Notes: generated from the sequence alone by a model not told the origin. 64,000 bases of DNA from Chelonoidis abingdonii (GCF_003597395.2 NC_133778.1:11580546-11644545); one strand, 5' to 3'; shown: positions 50,801-63,919, counted from the first letter of the stretch. Program-made: numbers and translations.

Positions 50801-52723
50801 CTTTGACATTGCTATAATTCCTAAACTCTAGCAGCACATGAATAAATCCTTTGAAACAATTGTCTCTTGCTAGTAACAGCACATACCTGTTCCCCTCATC
50901 CACACAGAGCTTTTAGTTAATTTTTTCACAAGATGGAATGAAGAAGAATGTTCTCAAGCAGGTGCTAATTCATATGGAATAATTTACAAAATATTATAGT
51001 AATTCAGTCCAACATAATTGGGAAAGAAAGAAAGAAAGAAAGGAAGATCTTGCTGACACAGCAAATGGTTTTTAATGAGTTATTACTGAATGGACACTTA
51101 GTTCCTGTTAAGAAATCACTGATTTTTCTCTCAGGACTACCTATGTCAAAGATGCTACACATCTGGCAATGTGCATTAGGAAAAATTACCATTATCTACA
51201 AGTACTTAAATTCCTGAGTCACCTTATTCATGCAAAATGTCCCATTGAATGCAATGCAATTACTCACATGTGTAACATTTGCAGGATCAGGGCCTTACTT
51301 TGCAAAGAGAGAAGTTTTATTGTGATTCTGTATTTTTTATTGTTTTCAGATAAACCAACTTCAAAACAGCATAAAGGGAGGAGGAGACAATCAACAGAAA
51401 GAAAAGAGTAGAAATACACAGAGTCCAGGCTCAGGAAGGTACTTAGGGCCTAACTTTAAGCACATGAGTTGTGGTAGGGGCTTCTTATGATGGACAGATC
51501 CACTTCTATTTGGTTCTTTAATAGGACCGAAAGCCTTGTAAGGGGAAATTTGGCTTTTTATGTTGACTCAGGGTATATAAAGGCAGGACCCAGATTTACT
51601 AAACTCAACTATTCAAGGAAGAGAACTGTAACAGGAATTAAAGCCAGAGAAAAAAAGACTTGTAGGCAAATTCCTCAATAGAAATTTAGGAATGTGGACG
51701 GGGCTTTTAGTGAAGCATAGAATGATCCACATTGTTGCGGTGATGGGTCATCAAGATAGAGTGATGGTGCTGCATCAGAACTGGTGACATGGATTCCACA
51801 TCAGCTGATTGTACTTCAGTCCCTTTGGAAGGAGGGTTGTCCTTAGCAACAAATGGGCTTACTATAGGATATGTCCACAAGCCTTTAGTTTTTGGAGAGT
51901 AAGGGATCTGGTCAGCGTGTGGCAAATTGAAATGGAGCACACTATTGAGCTCTGATTATTCTTCCATACAGAAAACTTGACCTAGATGGAGAGGCATTCT
52001 TCCCAAAGTTCGAACAGTTCTCAGAACTTGACAAATTGCTTTTTGGTTTAAAAAAAAAAAATCACTGGGAAGTTACTCTAAGCAGAGAAAGCAAGTATCT
52101 GATAGGAGAAAATCCTTTATCTGAAGAGTCTTACAAAAGATTTTATAAGATCCTGGACAATGAGCGTACAGTTATTTTTCAGCTAAACATGAATTTGTTT
52201 AAATTAGATTTTACTTTGCCTTTTGGTGGTATTTAGTGTTTTCAAACTGGTTACTTCTTGAAATGAAAAAGAAAACGAAAAAGAAAAAGAAAACAAAGTG
52301 GTATGTGTTGGAGGACTGTTTTTATGTGTCATTATTTCATTATCTTTTCTATCCAGAAAAACAAATTGTATTTGCATCTAGTAGAAATAGCTTTGTGTAA
52401 ATATCAATTATATATATTTATATATGTGCACGTATGTTCACCCGTGCAACTGAGTTTACTAGGATATAAGATTAAGTACATGGCAGATGGCATTCTGGTA
52501 AACCGTAGAACGATAATTAACTCTGCTTAGAATTTCCTAACAGCAGGTAATTGAAGAGAGCAAACATGCATGAGGATTTATAGTCATTTATGTTTAGTTT
52601 GTGTAAGTGTTTGGGGTGGAATAGCTGGTACTCTTCTAGTACAAGGAGGGTAGTCTCATGGAGAAGATAAAAAGTGCACTGTTGAGAAGGTAGGGTGGAA
52701 TACGATCCATTAATGAACTACAC

Positions 52724-53508
52724 CAGGGGTCATCAACCTTTCAGCAGTGGTATGCCGAGTTTTCATGTACACACTCTAATTTAAGGCTTCGCGTGCTGAT
52801 AATACATTTTAACGGTTTTTAGAAGGTCTCTCTATAAGTCTATAATATATAACCAAACTACTGTTATATGTAAAGTAAACAAGGTTTTTAAAATGTTTCA
52901 GAAGCTTTATTTAAAATTAAATTAAAAAGCAGATCTTATCAGTTGAGTGTCATCCTTGCCCTTGCTTTTCCTTGATGAGTTTTCCAATGTCGGGCACGTA
53001 TTTGGATACTTTACGCTGCACACAGGCTTCTGAGTGATCAGTTATTAACTGGCTGGAACCCCAGATCAGCAGCTGAGGTGAGTGGAGCTGACGGCTGGTA
53101 GGGCTGAGCAGGGCCAGAGGCCTGGACCCTGTCTGGTAGGGGGCCTGTGCTGGAACTCCAACCAGAAGCAAGGTGAGTGGGGCTGCAGTGGGGACCCCGG
53201 TTGGCAAGGGGCTAGCAGCGGGAACCCCAGAGCGGCAGCAGGCTGAGCGGCTCAGCCCACCCTGGCTCTAGGATTTCTGCTGCTGGCTCCTGTCAGCTGG
53301 GGTCTCAGCCTGCTGCCAGCCTGGGGTTCCTTCACCCAGGCCAGCAGCGGGCGCTGAGTGGGACCGGCGGCAGGACCCCGGCTGGCAAGGGGCCAGCAGC
53401 AGGAACCCCAGAGCAGCGGCAGGCTGAGCCACTCAGCCCATGCCGCGTGCCATCAAAAATCAACTCACGTGCCACCTTTGCACGCGTGCTGTAGGTTGCC
53501 GATCCCTG
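52724..53508. mobile_element. hAT nonautonomous element, 785 bp, perfect 8-bp duplication
   Basis: AACTACAC flanks both ends (52716-52723 and 53509-53516). The ends CAGGGGTCATCAACC and GGTTGCCGATCCCTG are inverted repeats, shared with the copy at 13439. The left 200 bases are AT-rich and match that copy, including TTTTAACGGTTTTTAGAAGG. The middle (52.95-53.45 kb) is GC-rich with repeated GGCAAGGGGC(C/T)AGCAGC. No transposase frame was found. Confidence 0.93.
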
Positions 53509-54194
53509 AACTACACACTGCTTCATCTCTAATGTTGTCTCTGAGGCCCAGCTGTTCTGGTAATAACCACAGACAGGAGTTATCCTCAAGCTGAAAAAAA
53601 TAACAGACCAAGGGTTGGGATATTCAAAGGGACCTAAGGGAGTTGGGCACCCAATTTCCATCAATTTTCAATAGCAGGTAGGTGTCTAACCTATCAAAGC
53701 ACTTTAACAAGGTGAATTGGGAGATGTAAGCTACAGAAGCCATTGAAATAGAGCAAGAAATGGATCATCACGGAAATGAATAGCTGTTAGTTTTTTGATA
53801 GTGATTAGTTAGAATTGTACGTCAACTAAGTGGCATTTCACCTGCACGATATCCACTGGTATAAACTAATTCAATCTGTTCATCTGATTTCCCAAATTGT
53901 TATGGTGATGCACGTATACATATAAAGGTGCTTGGTTCAGGTGCATTGAGAAGTAAGAAGGAAGTATTTTTGTGATGGGAGATCTCAACAGAGAAGAAGT
54001 GTGGCAGAGTGTCTGCTCTTGCTTTGGGCAACTCAGGAAGATCCTAGTTTCTTTGTATATTGACAGGCATGACTGATACCATTTCTGCACACTTGGAGTG
54101 AAATATTTGTCTTGGACAGAAAGGTCAGCAGTTTTGTCATCTGCAGACCTGGGGGACTGATGGTCAGATGCTTGAAATTGGCTGTTATAGCCAC

Positions 54195-54705
54195 TGTAGT
54201 GTTACCTCTGTATTTGGCAGTCGCCACTGGAGTACAGTGACCAGTTCTGGTGTCCACAATTCAAGAATTGATAAATTGGAGAAGATCCACTGAGGAGCCA
54301 CGAGAATGATTAAGGATTGGGAAACATTCCTTAAAGTGATAGACTGAAGGAGCTCAATCTATTTAGCTTAACAAAGAGAAAGCTAAGGGATGACTTAAAC
54401 AGTCTGGAAGTACCTACATAGTGGAACAGAAATTTGATAATAAAGGGCTCCTCAGTCTGGCAGAAGAAGGTATAATGCAATCCAACTGCTCCTATTTAAC
54501 AGCAAAGGTAATGAACCATTAGAACAAGGGTACTGGTAAATTCTCCATCACTGGAAATATTTAAATCAAGATTGGAGGTTTTTCTAAAAAAATATGCCCT
54601 AATTCTGACAAGAATCAATTCAGGGAAGTTCTCTGGCCTGTGTTATATGGGTCAGACTAGACGATCGTAGTGGTCCCCTCTGGCTTTATAATCTGTGAAT
54701 CTAAA
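54195..54705 (+). mobile_element. CR1 LINE 3' end, 0.5 kb
   Basis: GTGACCAGTTCTGGTGTCCA, GCCACGAGAATGATTAAGG and AAGGAGCTCAATCTATTTAG are the conserved CR1 3' coding end. It closes with GGTCAGACTAGACGATCG and an ATCTGTGAATCTA tail. The reading frame is broken. Confidence 0.88.
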
Positions 54706-55430
54706 CATTGGACTGGCCCAATATACATTGGTAACGACAGCACATTTGTCAGAATATTAATGATATTACAATGCTGAGTCAATGGGAAGAAATATGAAGA
54801 CATGTCAGAGTAAGGACTCGATCAATAATTGTGGTCTGAGGAATTTCAGAGAATGTGACATTAATAACATTGTTGCTATCGCCCGCAGGGCAAGGCGATG
54901 ACAGGAAAATGTCAAATGTTAAAATTCTGCATGAGTGGAAGTTGACTGCAGAAAAGAGTAACGATCAGTATAACCTGCTGATCTTCACAAATGAATTAAT
55001 CATCATAAAATTATCTAAATGAGGTTCTGAGATGAAACTCCATTCGCAGGGACATTTTCCACAATAATTTCTGATCAAGTTGAACCATCACTTTTAATAA
55101 CAATTTTTATTCTTCTGTTAAAATTACACACATGAAATTTCAATTTAAATGAATAAATACTGGACGTTGATCAATACCTTCTCCAAAATGTGTTAGTTAC
55201 TTCTTTGCTATATCAAATAACTTTCCTACAACAATCTGGGAGAAACAAACCCTGATGTGAAACATGTTAGCTAAAACATCTTACCTTACCTTTCTCAGTG
55301 TTCTGGGAAACCTAGAATAATGCAAGTGATAGCAAAATACATGTTACAAATTGAAATTTACACTGGACTTCTTTCGAATTGTGATTGCTGTATATAATTT
55401 TTGATTCAAAATGACCTACACTATTAGAAG

Positions 55431-55756
55431 TTTCAGAGTAGCAGCTGTGTTAGTCTGTATCCACAAAAAGAACAGGAGTACTTGTGGCACCTTAGAGACT
55501 AACAAATTTATTTGAGCATAAGCTTTCGTGGTCTAAAACCCACTTCATCGGATGCATGCAGTGGAAAATACAGTAGGAACATGAAACAATGGGTGTTGAA
55601 ACAATGGGTGTTACCATACATATAACACCCATTGTTTCATGTTCCTACTGTATTTTCTATTGCATGCATCCGACGAAGTGGGTTTTAGCCCACGAAAGCT
55701 TATGCTCAAATAAATTTGCTAGTCTGTAAGGTGCCACAAGTACTCCTGTTCTTTTT
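55431..55756 (+). mobile_element. Foldback retroposon, 326 bp, perfect 11-bp duplication
   Basis: ACTATTAGAAG flanks both ends (55420-55430 and 55757-55767). After a unique 5' part (TTTCAGAGTAGCAGCTGTGT) the element is a long inverted repeat: 55465-about 55600 pairs with about 55622-55756. The arms include AGGAGTACTTGTGGCACCTT and GCATAAGCTTTCGTGG, differing at only a few sites. The 3' end is a T run. The duplication length and variable 3' end suggest LINE-mediated insertion of a hairpin RNA. Confidence 0.92.
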
Positions 55757-56225
55757 ACTATTAGAAGTCAGTATGATGTCCAGCTAAAAGATCAGGGCAT
55801 TCATATTATTCCAGTTGCAAGACTTCTATTTTTTTTTTACTGGCCTAATGGGGTTAAATATCTTAATATATAGATACAGATCTTCTGTCATTTCACAATG
55901 CAATATTTCTGTTGCGTTTTATAAACAACATAAAGACAGCAAGACATTCAAAAACCTGTCTCTGTCTAACAGAAACACAATTTTCAGAAGCATTAGCAGA
56001 ATGTAAAATAACCCTCTTTTTATTAATATTCTACTCTTCTCTCTCTTTTTGGATGCCTGCAGTCATTCAATACAAGCCTCTTTGATCCTCCTTTCTTTCT
56101 CAAATGATAATATGGATATCCAAGTGGAGTACGAGATCAGACCAGGATGTAAGTAACGACTTTTTTCCCCCATGGATCCCCATATGTGTCATCTATTCAA
56201 CTTTATCATTAGCTTAAAGAATGAA

Positions 56226-56402
56226 GGGCCAGATTTTTAATTGGATTTAGGCACTTTAAGATGCAGATGGGTGCCTAGCGGATTTTCAAAAAGACTTAGG
56301 GATCTAACTACCATACTCCCATTGAAATCAATGGGAATTAGACACATAGGCACTTTTGAAAATCCCACTGGGTGCCTAAACACCTTTGAAAATCTGGTCC
56401 CC
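56226..56402. mobile_element. Palindromic MITE-like repeat, 177 bp
   Basis: GGGCCAGATTTTTAATTGG at the left and CACCTTTGAAAATCTGGTCC at the right are inverted. The interior has paired GGGTGCCTA/TAGGCAC blocks around CTCCCATTGAAATCAATGGG. A related fragment is at about 32225-32361. No duplication was identified. Confidence 0.7.
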
Positions 56403-57114
56403 ATTAGCCAGTGTCCACTACTGAACTTGGATCTTCATGGCAGAGTGCAGTCATGAAGCCATAACAACAGTCCATAATTTAAATATATTTGATACTGAAA
56501 CAGATTGCATCCTTTGCATGAGTTTTGTAGCTCTAACACTGAGGTAATGCACTTTTTGTCTCTACTGTACTTCTAACTGGTTGTAATTAACACTCCCCTC
56601 TCTAATACAATTCCCTTGGCTCCTAGAAGAGCCTTATAGAGTGCATTGAGCCTAATGAACATTTCAGATGTGGCCCTCATGTATGAGGAAGGCTGCATGA
56701 GATTAAAGTGGAATCAGGTGGTTGAGAGTTGTTATCAGTTGTTCTGCAGGCATGGATGTCAAGCTTAATTTTAGTCTTATAAGAATTAAAATTCATTGTA
56801 ATCAGATGTACATAAATGATCTCAAGTGAAAAGGAGTTTGGAAAAAATAATCATTTTGCTTTACCTCACAAGTTGCAAACGCTCTCAAACTTTTTTACCA
56901 CTGAGTACGCGCATAGAATAAAGCACTTGTGTTCTCCTCGGACTGGATTATAGAGAAAACTGCTGATAAATGCGTGTTTTGAGTGCTAATGCTTTTAGTA
57001 TTCATCTTCCATTTGCATCAAATTAGCTGATGAAACAATTCCATTCTGGCTATTAAGTTAGTTTGCAAGACCAGAAGTAAATGAATAAAATCATTAGGTT
57101 GATCTTGTGCTTAA

Positions 57115-57385
57115 GGAATGGGATTGAAATACACAAGACCTTGGTTCAATGCCTGGTTCTGCTACAGACGTCTTGTGTGACTTTGGGCAAATAACTTATT
57201 CCCCATCTGTAAAATGGGGATAATAATGCTCCCTTTCTCAGAAGCTTTGTCCATTTCTATTGTAAATTATTCAGGGCAGGAACAGTGTCTTATTCTGTTT
57301 GTTCAGTATCTAGCACAACAGAGCCCCAATCTGAGTTGAAACCCTGAGGTGCTACTGTAATACAAATAAATAATAATAATTGGTT
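57115..57385 (+). mobile_element. Complete MIR-like SINE
   Basis: A tRNA-like head (AAGGAATGGGATTGAAATAC, CTTGGTTCAATGCCTGG) is followed by the core GTCTTGTGTGACTTTGGGCA and CCCCATCTGTAAAATGGGG. The tail includes CAGGGCAGGAACAGTGTC and ATACAAATAAATAATAATAA. This is the fullest copy of the family in the window. Confidence 0.8.
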
Positions 57386-58420
57386 TAAGAGGTTTCTTTA
57401 ATGTAGATTATTATGAAATGATTGTCACCTAAATGTTTTGCCCTGCAAACAACTAAAATGTGTTTTACCATGATAGTGAAAAAACACAGATTTAGAAACA
57501 GGGTTTAATAAAATCTTTTCCAGGGAAAAACTTAAACAGAGGCTCCGCCCTTAACATAAGCATGTTATTGTCAACAGTGGCACAAGGAGGAACCAGGGAA
57601 GGAGATGTGGCTTGTTCTTTTACCTAAACATTCCTACTACTGTCATTTTTCAGGTTTGTCATATTCACTGTCTTGACAGTGCAAACACTACTCTGTAAAA
57701 TCTGTCAGAGAGGCCAGTTGATTTCCTACATCTTCTGACACTTGCAGCTCTTTAATATCAGGCTGCCAGAACACCTAAGAGAAAGACAGGTGCTTACTTG
57801 TTCAGTGCTGTTACTGTGACTACCATCACACATACTTTAATCATTAGCCTTATACTATGAAATTCTGACTTTTATACCCTTGGAGTTCCAGGCTGTAAAA
57901 TGCTACTGGCATAAATCTATCTGATGGGTTAGCTAGCTCACTTGCCCATGGAACTATATTTATAAAATGAATCCTTTGCATTTTGTGAAGTGTACATTAT
58001 TTTTTCTACAATTTTCTACTGTGATCTGTTGCTTTCATTGTTGTTTTTTATAACTCTTTATTGAGTTTATGATACCCACAGGTGAAACTCAGTTGGGTAA
58101 CAGTCTTCTCTATCTTAAACCAGAGGAGATTGGGCACAGTCATTAGCAACAGGTAGTGCACCAACCCAAGAGTAGCCCTGGAAGGCACTGGACTCAGAGA
58201 AACCTCTCTAAGCCACATCTTCTTCCCTGGGTCCTCCTTACACCATGCTTATCAACAGCACATAGCCACACCCGCTGTGCCGGCTAAGCTCTTCTGGTCA
58301 ATGAGCAGAAAGGAGAGGGGTGGATTCAAAGCACTATCCATTCCTAACCTAGCTGTTCCAGGAGGGAGTAAGAAGGACCCACTTCTTCCATGGAGGATAG
58401 GTCCATCAGTGGCTATTACA

Positions 58421-58500
58421 TTCATAGACTCTAGGACTGGAAGGGACCGCGAGAGGTCATCAAGTCCAGTCCCCTGTCCTCATGGGGCCAAGATGCAACC
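58421..58500 (-). mobile_element. CR1 LINE 3' tail, minus orientation
   Basis: TTCATAGACTCTAGGACTGG, AAGGGACCGCGAGAGGTCAT and CAAGTCCAGTCCCCTG are the reverse complement of a CR1 3' end. Confidence 0.8.
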
Positions 58501-58509
58501 CCATTCTCT

Positions 58510-58685
58510 GGGTGTCCCTAAGCCTATGACTACCAGATCCTAGGACTAGACAACAGGTGACGGATCACTTGATAATTGCATTGTTCTGTTCATTCCCTAT
58601 GAAGCATCTGGCTGGTGTTGGAACACAGGATACTGGGCCACTATGATCTGACCCACTGTGGCCATTTTTATGTTCTCATGTTTCA
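58510..58685 (+). mobile_element. CR1-type 3' end, plus orientation
   Basis: GTTCTGTTCATTCCCTATGA, AGCATCTGGCTGGTGTTGG and GGCCACTATGATCTGACCC with TTTTTATGTTCTCATG is the 3' end of another CR1 subfamily. It faces the tail at 58421, so two CR1 3' ends are nearly adjacent in opposite orientation. Confidence 0.7.
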
Positions 58686-59028
58686 TGAAACCTTGCACAC
58701 CTGAATTGTTATCCCATATATTGTATCTGAGTTGAATTTTAAGTGCTTTGAAGCAGGCACTGTATATTTTTGTGTGCTCTACAGCATGCTGCATATTTAG
58801 CTTTCAGACCCAAATGAGTATTATTACAAATACTGAAGAATTTTTCCTTACTGAAGTGCAGTAATATCAAGGTATAACCAGATCAATGATCACAATTCTC
58901 AAATTAGTTATTGGGGTGCCACATGCACTTGTAACACACAAGTTCTTTTTCAGGTGGCTACTTAGAGTTAATTAAGAAGATGAAATTGATTAATCACACA
59001 TAGAAACTTTATAAGCTTTTGATAACAG

Positions 59029-59437
59029 TGACAGGGTGCTGATTGAGACGCACTTAGTCAACCCCTGCCACTCCAGGCCCAACCAAGGGGAATGGTTTGC
59101 AGCTGGTTGGATAGCCCTGTGTCTGCCTGGTAACGGGCAGCACCCGCCAGACTCATTAGCCAGGGCTATAAAGGCTGGCAGGAAGCCGGAAGAAGTAGGG
59201 TAGAGAAAGCCCAGGCACAGTGGGAGGCGGGAGCCTTCGAGTCTGTTGCTGGCCAGGCCTGCATTTGGCAAAGTTGGCTGTGAAACCTGTTCATAGGTGG
59301 AAAGTGGTGGTGGGAAAACAACTGTAGATAAAGAACACTGGTGTTGCATCAAGCTGAGGCGTTCCTGACTGACTGGCGAAGGCAACAGGGGCTGAAACCA
59401 GAGTGGCCCAGCATGCGCCTCGCCAGAATAACACAGA
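59029..59437 (+). mobile_element. Probable LTR with TATA box
   Basis: The block starts TGACAGGGTGCTGATTGAG, has GGGCTATAAAGGCTGGC (TATA at 59167-59172), is GC-rich against AT-rich flanks, and ends near CAGAATAACA. The composition and TATA position suggest a solo LTR in plus orientation. A clean target duplication was not found, so the right boundary is approximate. Confidence 0.55.
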
Positions 59438-59901
59438 CAAATGTAACTGAAATCATAGAAAAATCAGTATACAGAAGTATAAAAATAAGATAAGTACAGT
59501 AAAGTGGTTTCCTCCACTGTTCACACTTATAATCTTACATTGTGCATACTTACAACCTTCTAGAGACCTTTAGAAACAAAGATGGAAGAAAATTTAAGTG
59601 GAGATAACCCCAAGAAGAAGGTGATGAGTTAGGCTTCCTATCTGGCTGTCCCATGTCATCCCCATGTCCTAACACCAGGCTGGATAACCACATCTTTTAT
59701 ATACCTTTTCCTGTTCCACCCACACACATCTGGGACCATATCTGATGAGGTTTCAGACCCTGCCCATGTGTTGTATTCTGGCTAACCATAGTTAAACTTT
59801 TGACCTTTATCACCTCATTTGTGTCAATTAACGTCCCAATAATTTTAATATATCAATGCAGTTAGCTCCATAGTCTCTTTATTGCAAAAGTTCCCTACGA
59901 G

Positions 59902-60025
59902 TAGGGTGACCAGATGTCCTGTTTTTAAAGGGACAGTCCCATTTTTGGGGACTTTTTCTTGTATAGGCGCCTATTACCTCCCACCACCGGTCCAGTTTTT
60001 TCACAGTTGCTATCTGGTCACCCTA
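59902..60025. mobile_element. hAT MITE, 124 bp, perfect 8-bp duplication
   Basis: CCTACGAG flanks both ends (59894-59901 and 60026-60033). The ends TAGGGTGACCAGATG and ATCTGGTCACCCTA are near-perfect inverted repeats, matching the copy at 41787. Confidence 0.95.
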
Positions 60026-61920
60026 CCTACGAGGCTATCATACTTTCATTTCTGGGTTACCTCTTTATCACACAATGCATTGCTAAACTATCACAAGAGA
60101 TATATTGCAAAATTTTATAACACTGGGTCAAACACATAATACTCCCGCCAACTTCTACTGGGCCTCACTTTAAGCCCTTAACACCTAATGCTGAAGACAT
60201 TTAGCAGGCCTATTTTAAAAACATGTATTTTGGTTCTTCTGTTTGCTGTTACAGCTTCAATTGCTTCCATTACTATTTCTATACACATGCTTAGCAGCAA
60301 GATTATAGTTTGCTCCAAAGAATATCAGGTCAGGGGTCAACAGTCAACAAAAGAAATGAATTGCTGTACATGCTATGAACATCAGGCCCAGCATATCTTA
60401 TTTAGGTATGTGAGAATCATTCTAACAGAAAAGCTTGCAGTTAGTCCAGACTATTTTATAACCCCCCTTATCCAATGCAAATTTTAAACTTTTTAAAGAA
60501 AATAAAGCAACCCAAATATAAATAAATACCACCACAACCACCAGCCCTGTCCTGTGTATTATTTTGAACTTACAGTCCACAAATAGCCTGTTAATTGTGA
60601 GTATCGCTTTCTGGAACTGGAGCGATTACATTCTCCAATTTTCATAACATTCAAATGGAAGTCCAAGTCACTTCTTTATCTCACTGCTGCGTTACAGGAA
60701 GAACACACACAGATATGGGTAATATACACACTGTCATTCCAAGAAAAGCCAAGGCTGTGTGAGAAGATCATGCTTATTACACATGCCCAGCAAAAGAAAC
60801 AGACATCCTGTGTTCTTTCTCCTTCTTGGCCGAAAAGGCCTTCATAAATTCTTCTCTGGCAAACAAGAGGCAATGATGTTACTACAGAATTAGTGGTAAG
60901 CATATGTTTCACATAGAGGAAGACAATGATTCAAGTATATGGTGCTCACAGTGACCATCATATTGAAAAAGCTGCTGGTTTAAAGCAGATGAGACCTGTG
61001 CTCTGATATATATAATGTTTTTCCCCTGAGAATTCTATTCATAAGAGGATACGAAAAACACTTCTCAGGTAACAAGATGTTCCTAAAAGCAACCAATGTT
61101 TAATTCAGCATTGAATTATCTTGAAATAAATTAGACATTAAACAATATGAAATTTCCATCAAACAATACTTTTGGTTTATCTCCTTTTCTTCCGGTTGCA
61201 AATGAGCCTTGGGTCCCACTGTCATAGGGCCAAGTCCTCAGAAAGGACAAATCCACATAGCTTCATTAACTTCAACTCTTTCTTTTAAGAGAGCCCTCGG
61301 CTACAAAGTTTGGGTCCAAATCCAGATCTGGACTTACTCAAAGTCCTGGAGTGTTCAGATCTGGAGTTCAGTTTTTTCCCATTACAACAGAAGAAGTCAG
61401 GCTCTATGTTCAGACTCAAACTCCCCCAAAGTTCACAAGTATTTGGCCAGAACTTAGGTGTGGTTAAAGGTCTGATTTTCCTTATACAATGTTAATATTA
61501 GATCTGTGGAGTTAGTTTTGATGTCACAACAACTTTAAGCAAAGCTAAAGCAACCACATCGAGACACGTGAAATGGAATTTCAACAACAGAATCTTTCCT
61601 CAAAATTGTTGCCCTGCAATTGAAAAAATTCCTTTCACATGGACCTGAAACTGTATCCAGAATGGCCACAAATTCTGCTGCTTACAGACTAAGGGCGAGA
61701 GCCTATCCTCAGATCTGAATGCAGTAGCAGGTGTGTGAGAGTGCATCGACGAGGCCTGCTCTTAAGGTTTTGTTTCTTTGTTCTTACTGCTGCTTGCAAA
61801 CTCAAGGAGAGAATATTTAAAGCAGAGGCCAGATGAAATATTTGTTACGAAAACTCACCATGCAAACTCCATTCAATTCAATATTTTCTGACATCCCCTT
61901 GGCATCTTGTCAACTTACAC

Positions 61921-62300
61921 TTGAACTGCACTGCTTACCTTTACTCCCAAGCCCTCTCCACTTCCTCGGTTCTTGTAACTGATGAACATATCACTATCTT
62001 CCCTGCATGCATCCAGGTTGTGTCTAAATCTTACTGCATCTCCCTTCATGGCATCTCTAGCTCATCACTTCCTGTTCTCATTACTGAGACCTCCTCCCAG
62101 ACACCTACAGTCCTCCCATCCTCCTTTCCCTAGTACAAAATGTTTCTAAGATAATTTTCTTTGCCTGATCTTATCATGTCACTCTCCTCCACTGCCCTGC
62201 CACCAAATCCAAATCAAATTTCTCATTGTCCAGAGCCCTGCATAGGTCTGTATTACCGATCCATCCATCTCTTTCCACATCACCCTTTCTTCCTCTTCTG
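61921..62300 (+). mobile_element. Decayed LINE 3' fragment (L2-like)
   Basis: A pyrimidine-rich stretch with CTTATCATGTCACTCTCCTC, AAATCCAAATCAAATTTCTC and CAGAGCCCTGCATAGG resembles the 3' coding end of L2-type LINEs, as at 7.4 kb. The open frames through it are too degenerate to be functional. Confidence 0.45.
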
Positions 62301-62908
62301 TTTCTCAGTACCCCATTTGCTTGCTTCACATACAACTTCCTCCACACAATCTTGCACTGGGAGAATGGAAGAGATCACCTAGGGAAGGGTAGAGGAGACC
62401 ACTAGATCAGAAATGGGAAGACTACGAGAGACAACGAGGGGATGGCTAGACAGATAAGAGGAGAACCAGAAGAGCGCAGCACTACGAAAGCTCAGAGAGA
62501 GGAGAGTGTGTGGTAAAGAAGGCAGCACAGTTTGGGAGAGCTGAGATGTTTCACTACATATCTGACGAAAGACAGAAAGAAAAAGAATGTTTTTTGTTAG
62601 CTTTCTGTAGTTCTACTTTGAGAAGTTCCAAGACTCAACAGACAACTTGTCTACATCTTCTTCAAAAACTCAAAGAGATTTCAATGCAATCAATTTAAAC
62701 TAATGCTCTGAATTGTCCACTGTATGGAAGATTTTGTTCAGCAGAGCTCATTCTGCTCCAGCACGTCATACAGATGCAATTTATTTTTAACATTACATAA
62801 TGATTCTCTGATGGCTGTTAAGAGACCAAAGCTTCCAGTGGAACTTACTGCAAATCTGAATGCTTGAGCTGGTGGTATTCTGAATAGAGGCCCTAGAATG
62901 CAATAATA

Positions 62909-63919
62909 CAGTAACTCCTTGCTTAACGTTGTAGTTATGTTCCTGAAAAATGAGACTTTAAGCAAAATGATGTTAAGCAAATCCAATTTCCCATAAGAAT
63001 TAATGTAAATGGGGGCGGGGGGGGGTTAGGTTCCAGGGAAATTATATATACACACACATGGTATAAGTTTTAAACAAACAATTTAACACTGTACACTGTG
63101 ATGATGATTGTGAAGCTTGGTTGAGGTGGTGAAGTTAGAGGTTGGAAGAGGGTGGGATATTTCCCAGGGAATGCCTTACTGCTAAGTGATGAACTAGCAT
63201 TTGTCTGAGCCCTCAAGGGTTAACACATTGTTGTCAATGTAGCTTCACACTCTACGAGGCAGCACAAATGGAGGGAGGGGAGACAGCATGGCAGACAGAG
63301 ACAGAGACACACACTCTACGTTTGGGAGAGAGATGCACATTGCCACTTTAAGTACGCTGACACCACTGTAAGTAGATTGCCTTTTAAAGTATATCAGGAA
63401 GTTGAGATTACAGCTGCAGCCAGCAAGCTCTCCCGTCTTGAGCCCTGTTGTGTCCCCACCCTGCTCTATATGGAGAAGGGGTAAGTGGGGGGCAGGAGCA
63501 GGAGGGAGGGGGAACACCCTGACATTAGCCCCCCTCTTCCCTTCACTCCTCCCTCCCCCACACACAGCAAGCAGGAGACTCAGGGAGCAGCTCCAAGGCA
63601 GAGGGCAGGAGCAGCACATGGCAGCAGGGGGAGGGACAGTTGAACTGACAGCAATTGATAGCCTGCTGCGCGGCTGCCACACAGGGAACTTAAGGGAACG
63701 GGGAGCTGATAGGGGGGCCGCCGGTCCACCCTGGTTCCAAGCCCCCACCAGCTAGCTCCACCGGGCTGCTCTTCCTGCAAGCAGTTGACAAAGCAGGTGG
63801 TTGCCAAACAATGTTATAAGGGAGCATTGCGCAACTTTAAATGAGCATGTTCCCTAATTGATCAGCAACATAACAATGAAACAATGTTAACCGGGATGAT
63901 TTTAAGTGAGGAGTTCCTG
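62909..63919. mobile_element. Tigger-like (TcMar) nonautonomous element, 1011 bp, TA target
   Basis: The ends CAGTAACTCCTTGCTTAA and TTTTAAGTGAGGAGTTCCTG are inverted repeats and are bordered by TA on both sides (62907-62908 and 63920-63921). The CAGTAACTCC-type end with a TTAA(G/C) block is the Tigger pattern. The 1-kb interior is GC-rich near 63.4-63.8 kb but encodes no recognisable transposase; its frames on both strands are shadows. Confidence 0.82.

Noticed and set aside
59029..59437. TATA-bearing GC-rich block as a host gene promoter
   Set aside because: No exon or open frame follows, and the TG-start and composition fit a solo LTR better; kept as a probable LTR.
63245..63807. 167- and 117-codon frames on opposite strands
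   Set aside because: They lie inside the Tigger-like element; they overlap head-on, are low-complexity, and show no transposase motif.
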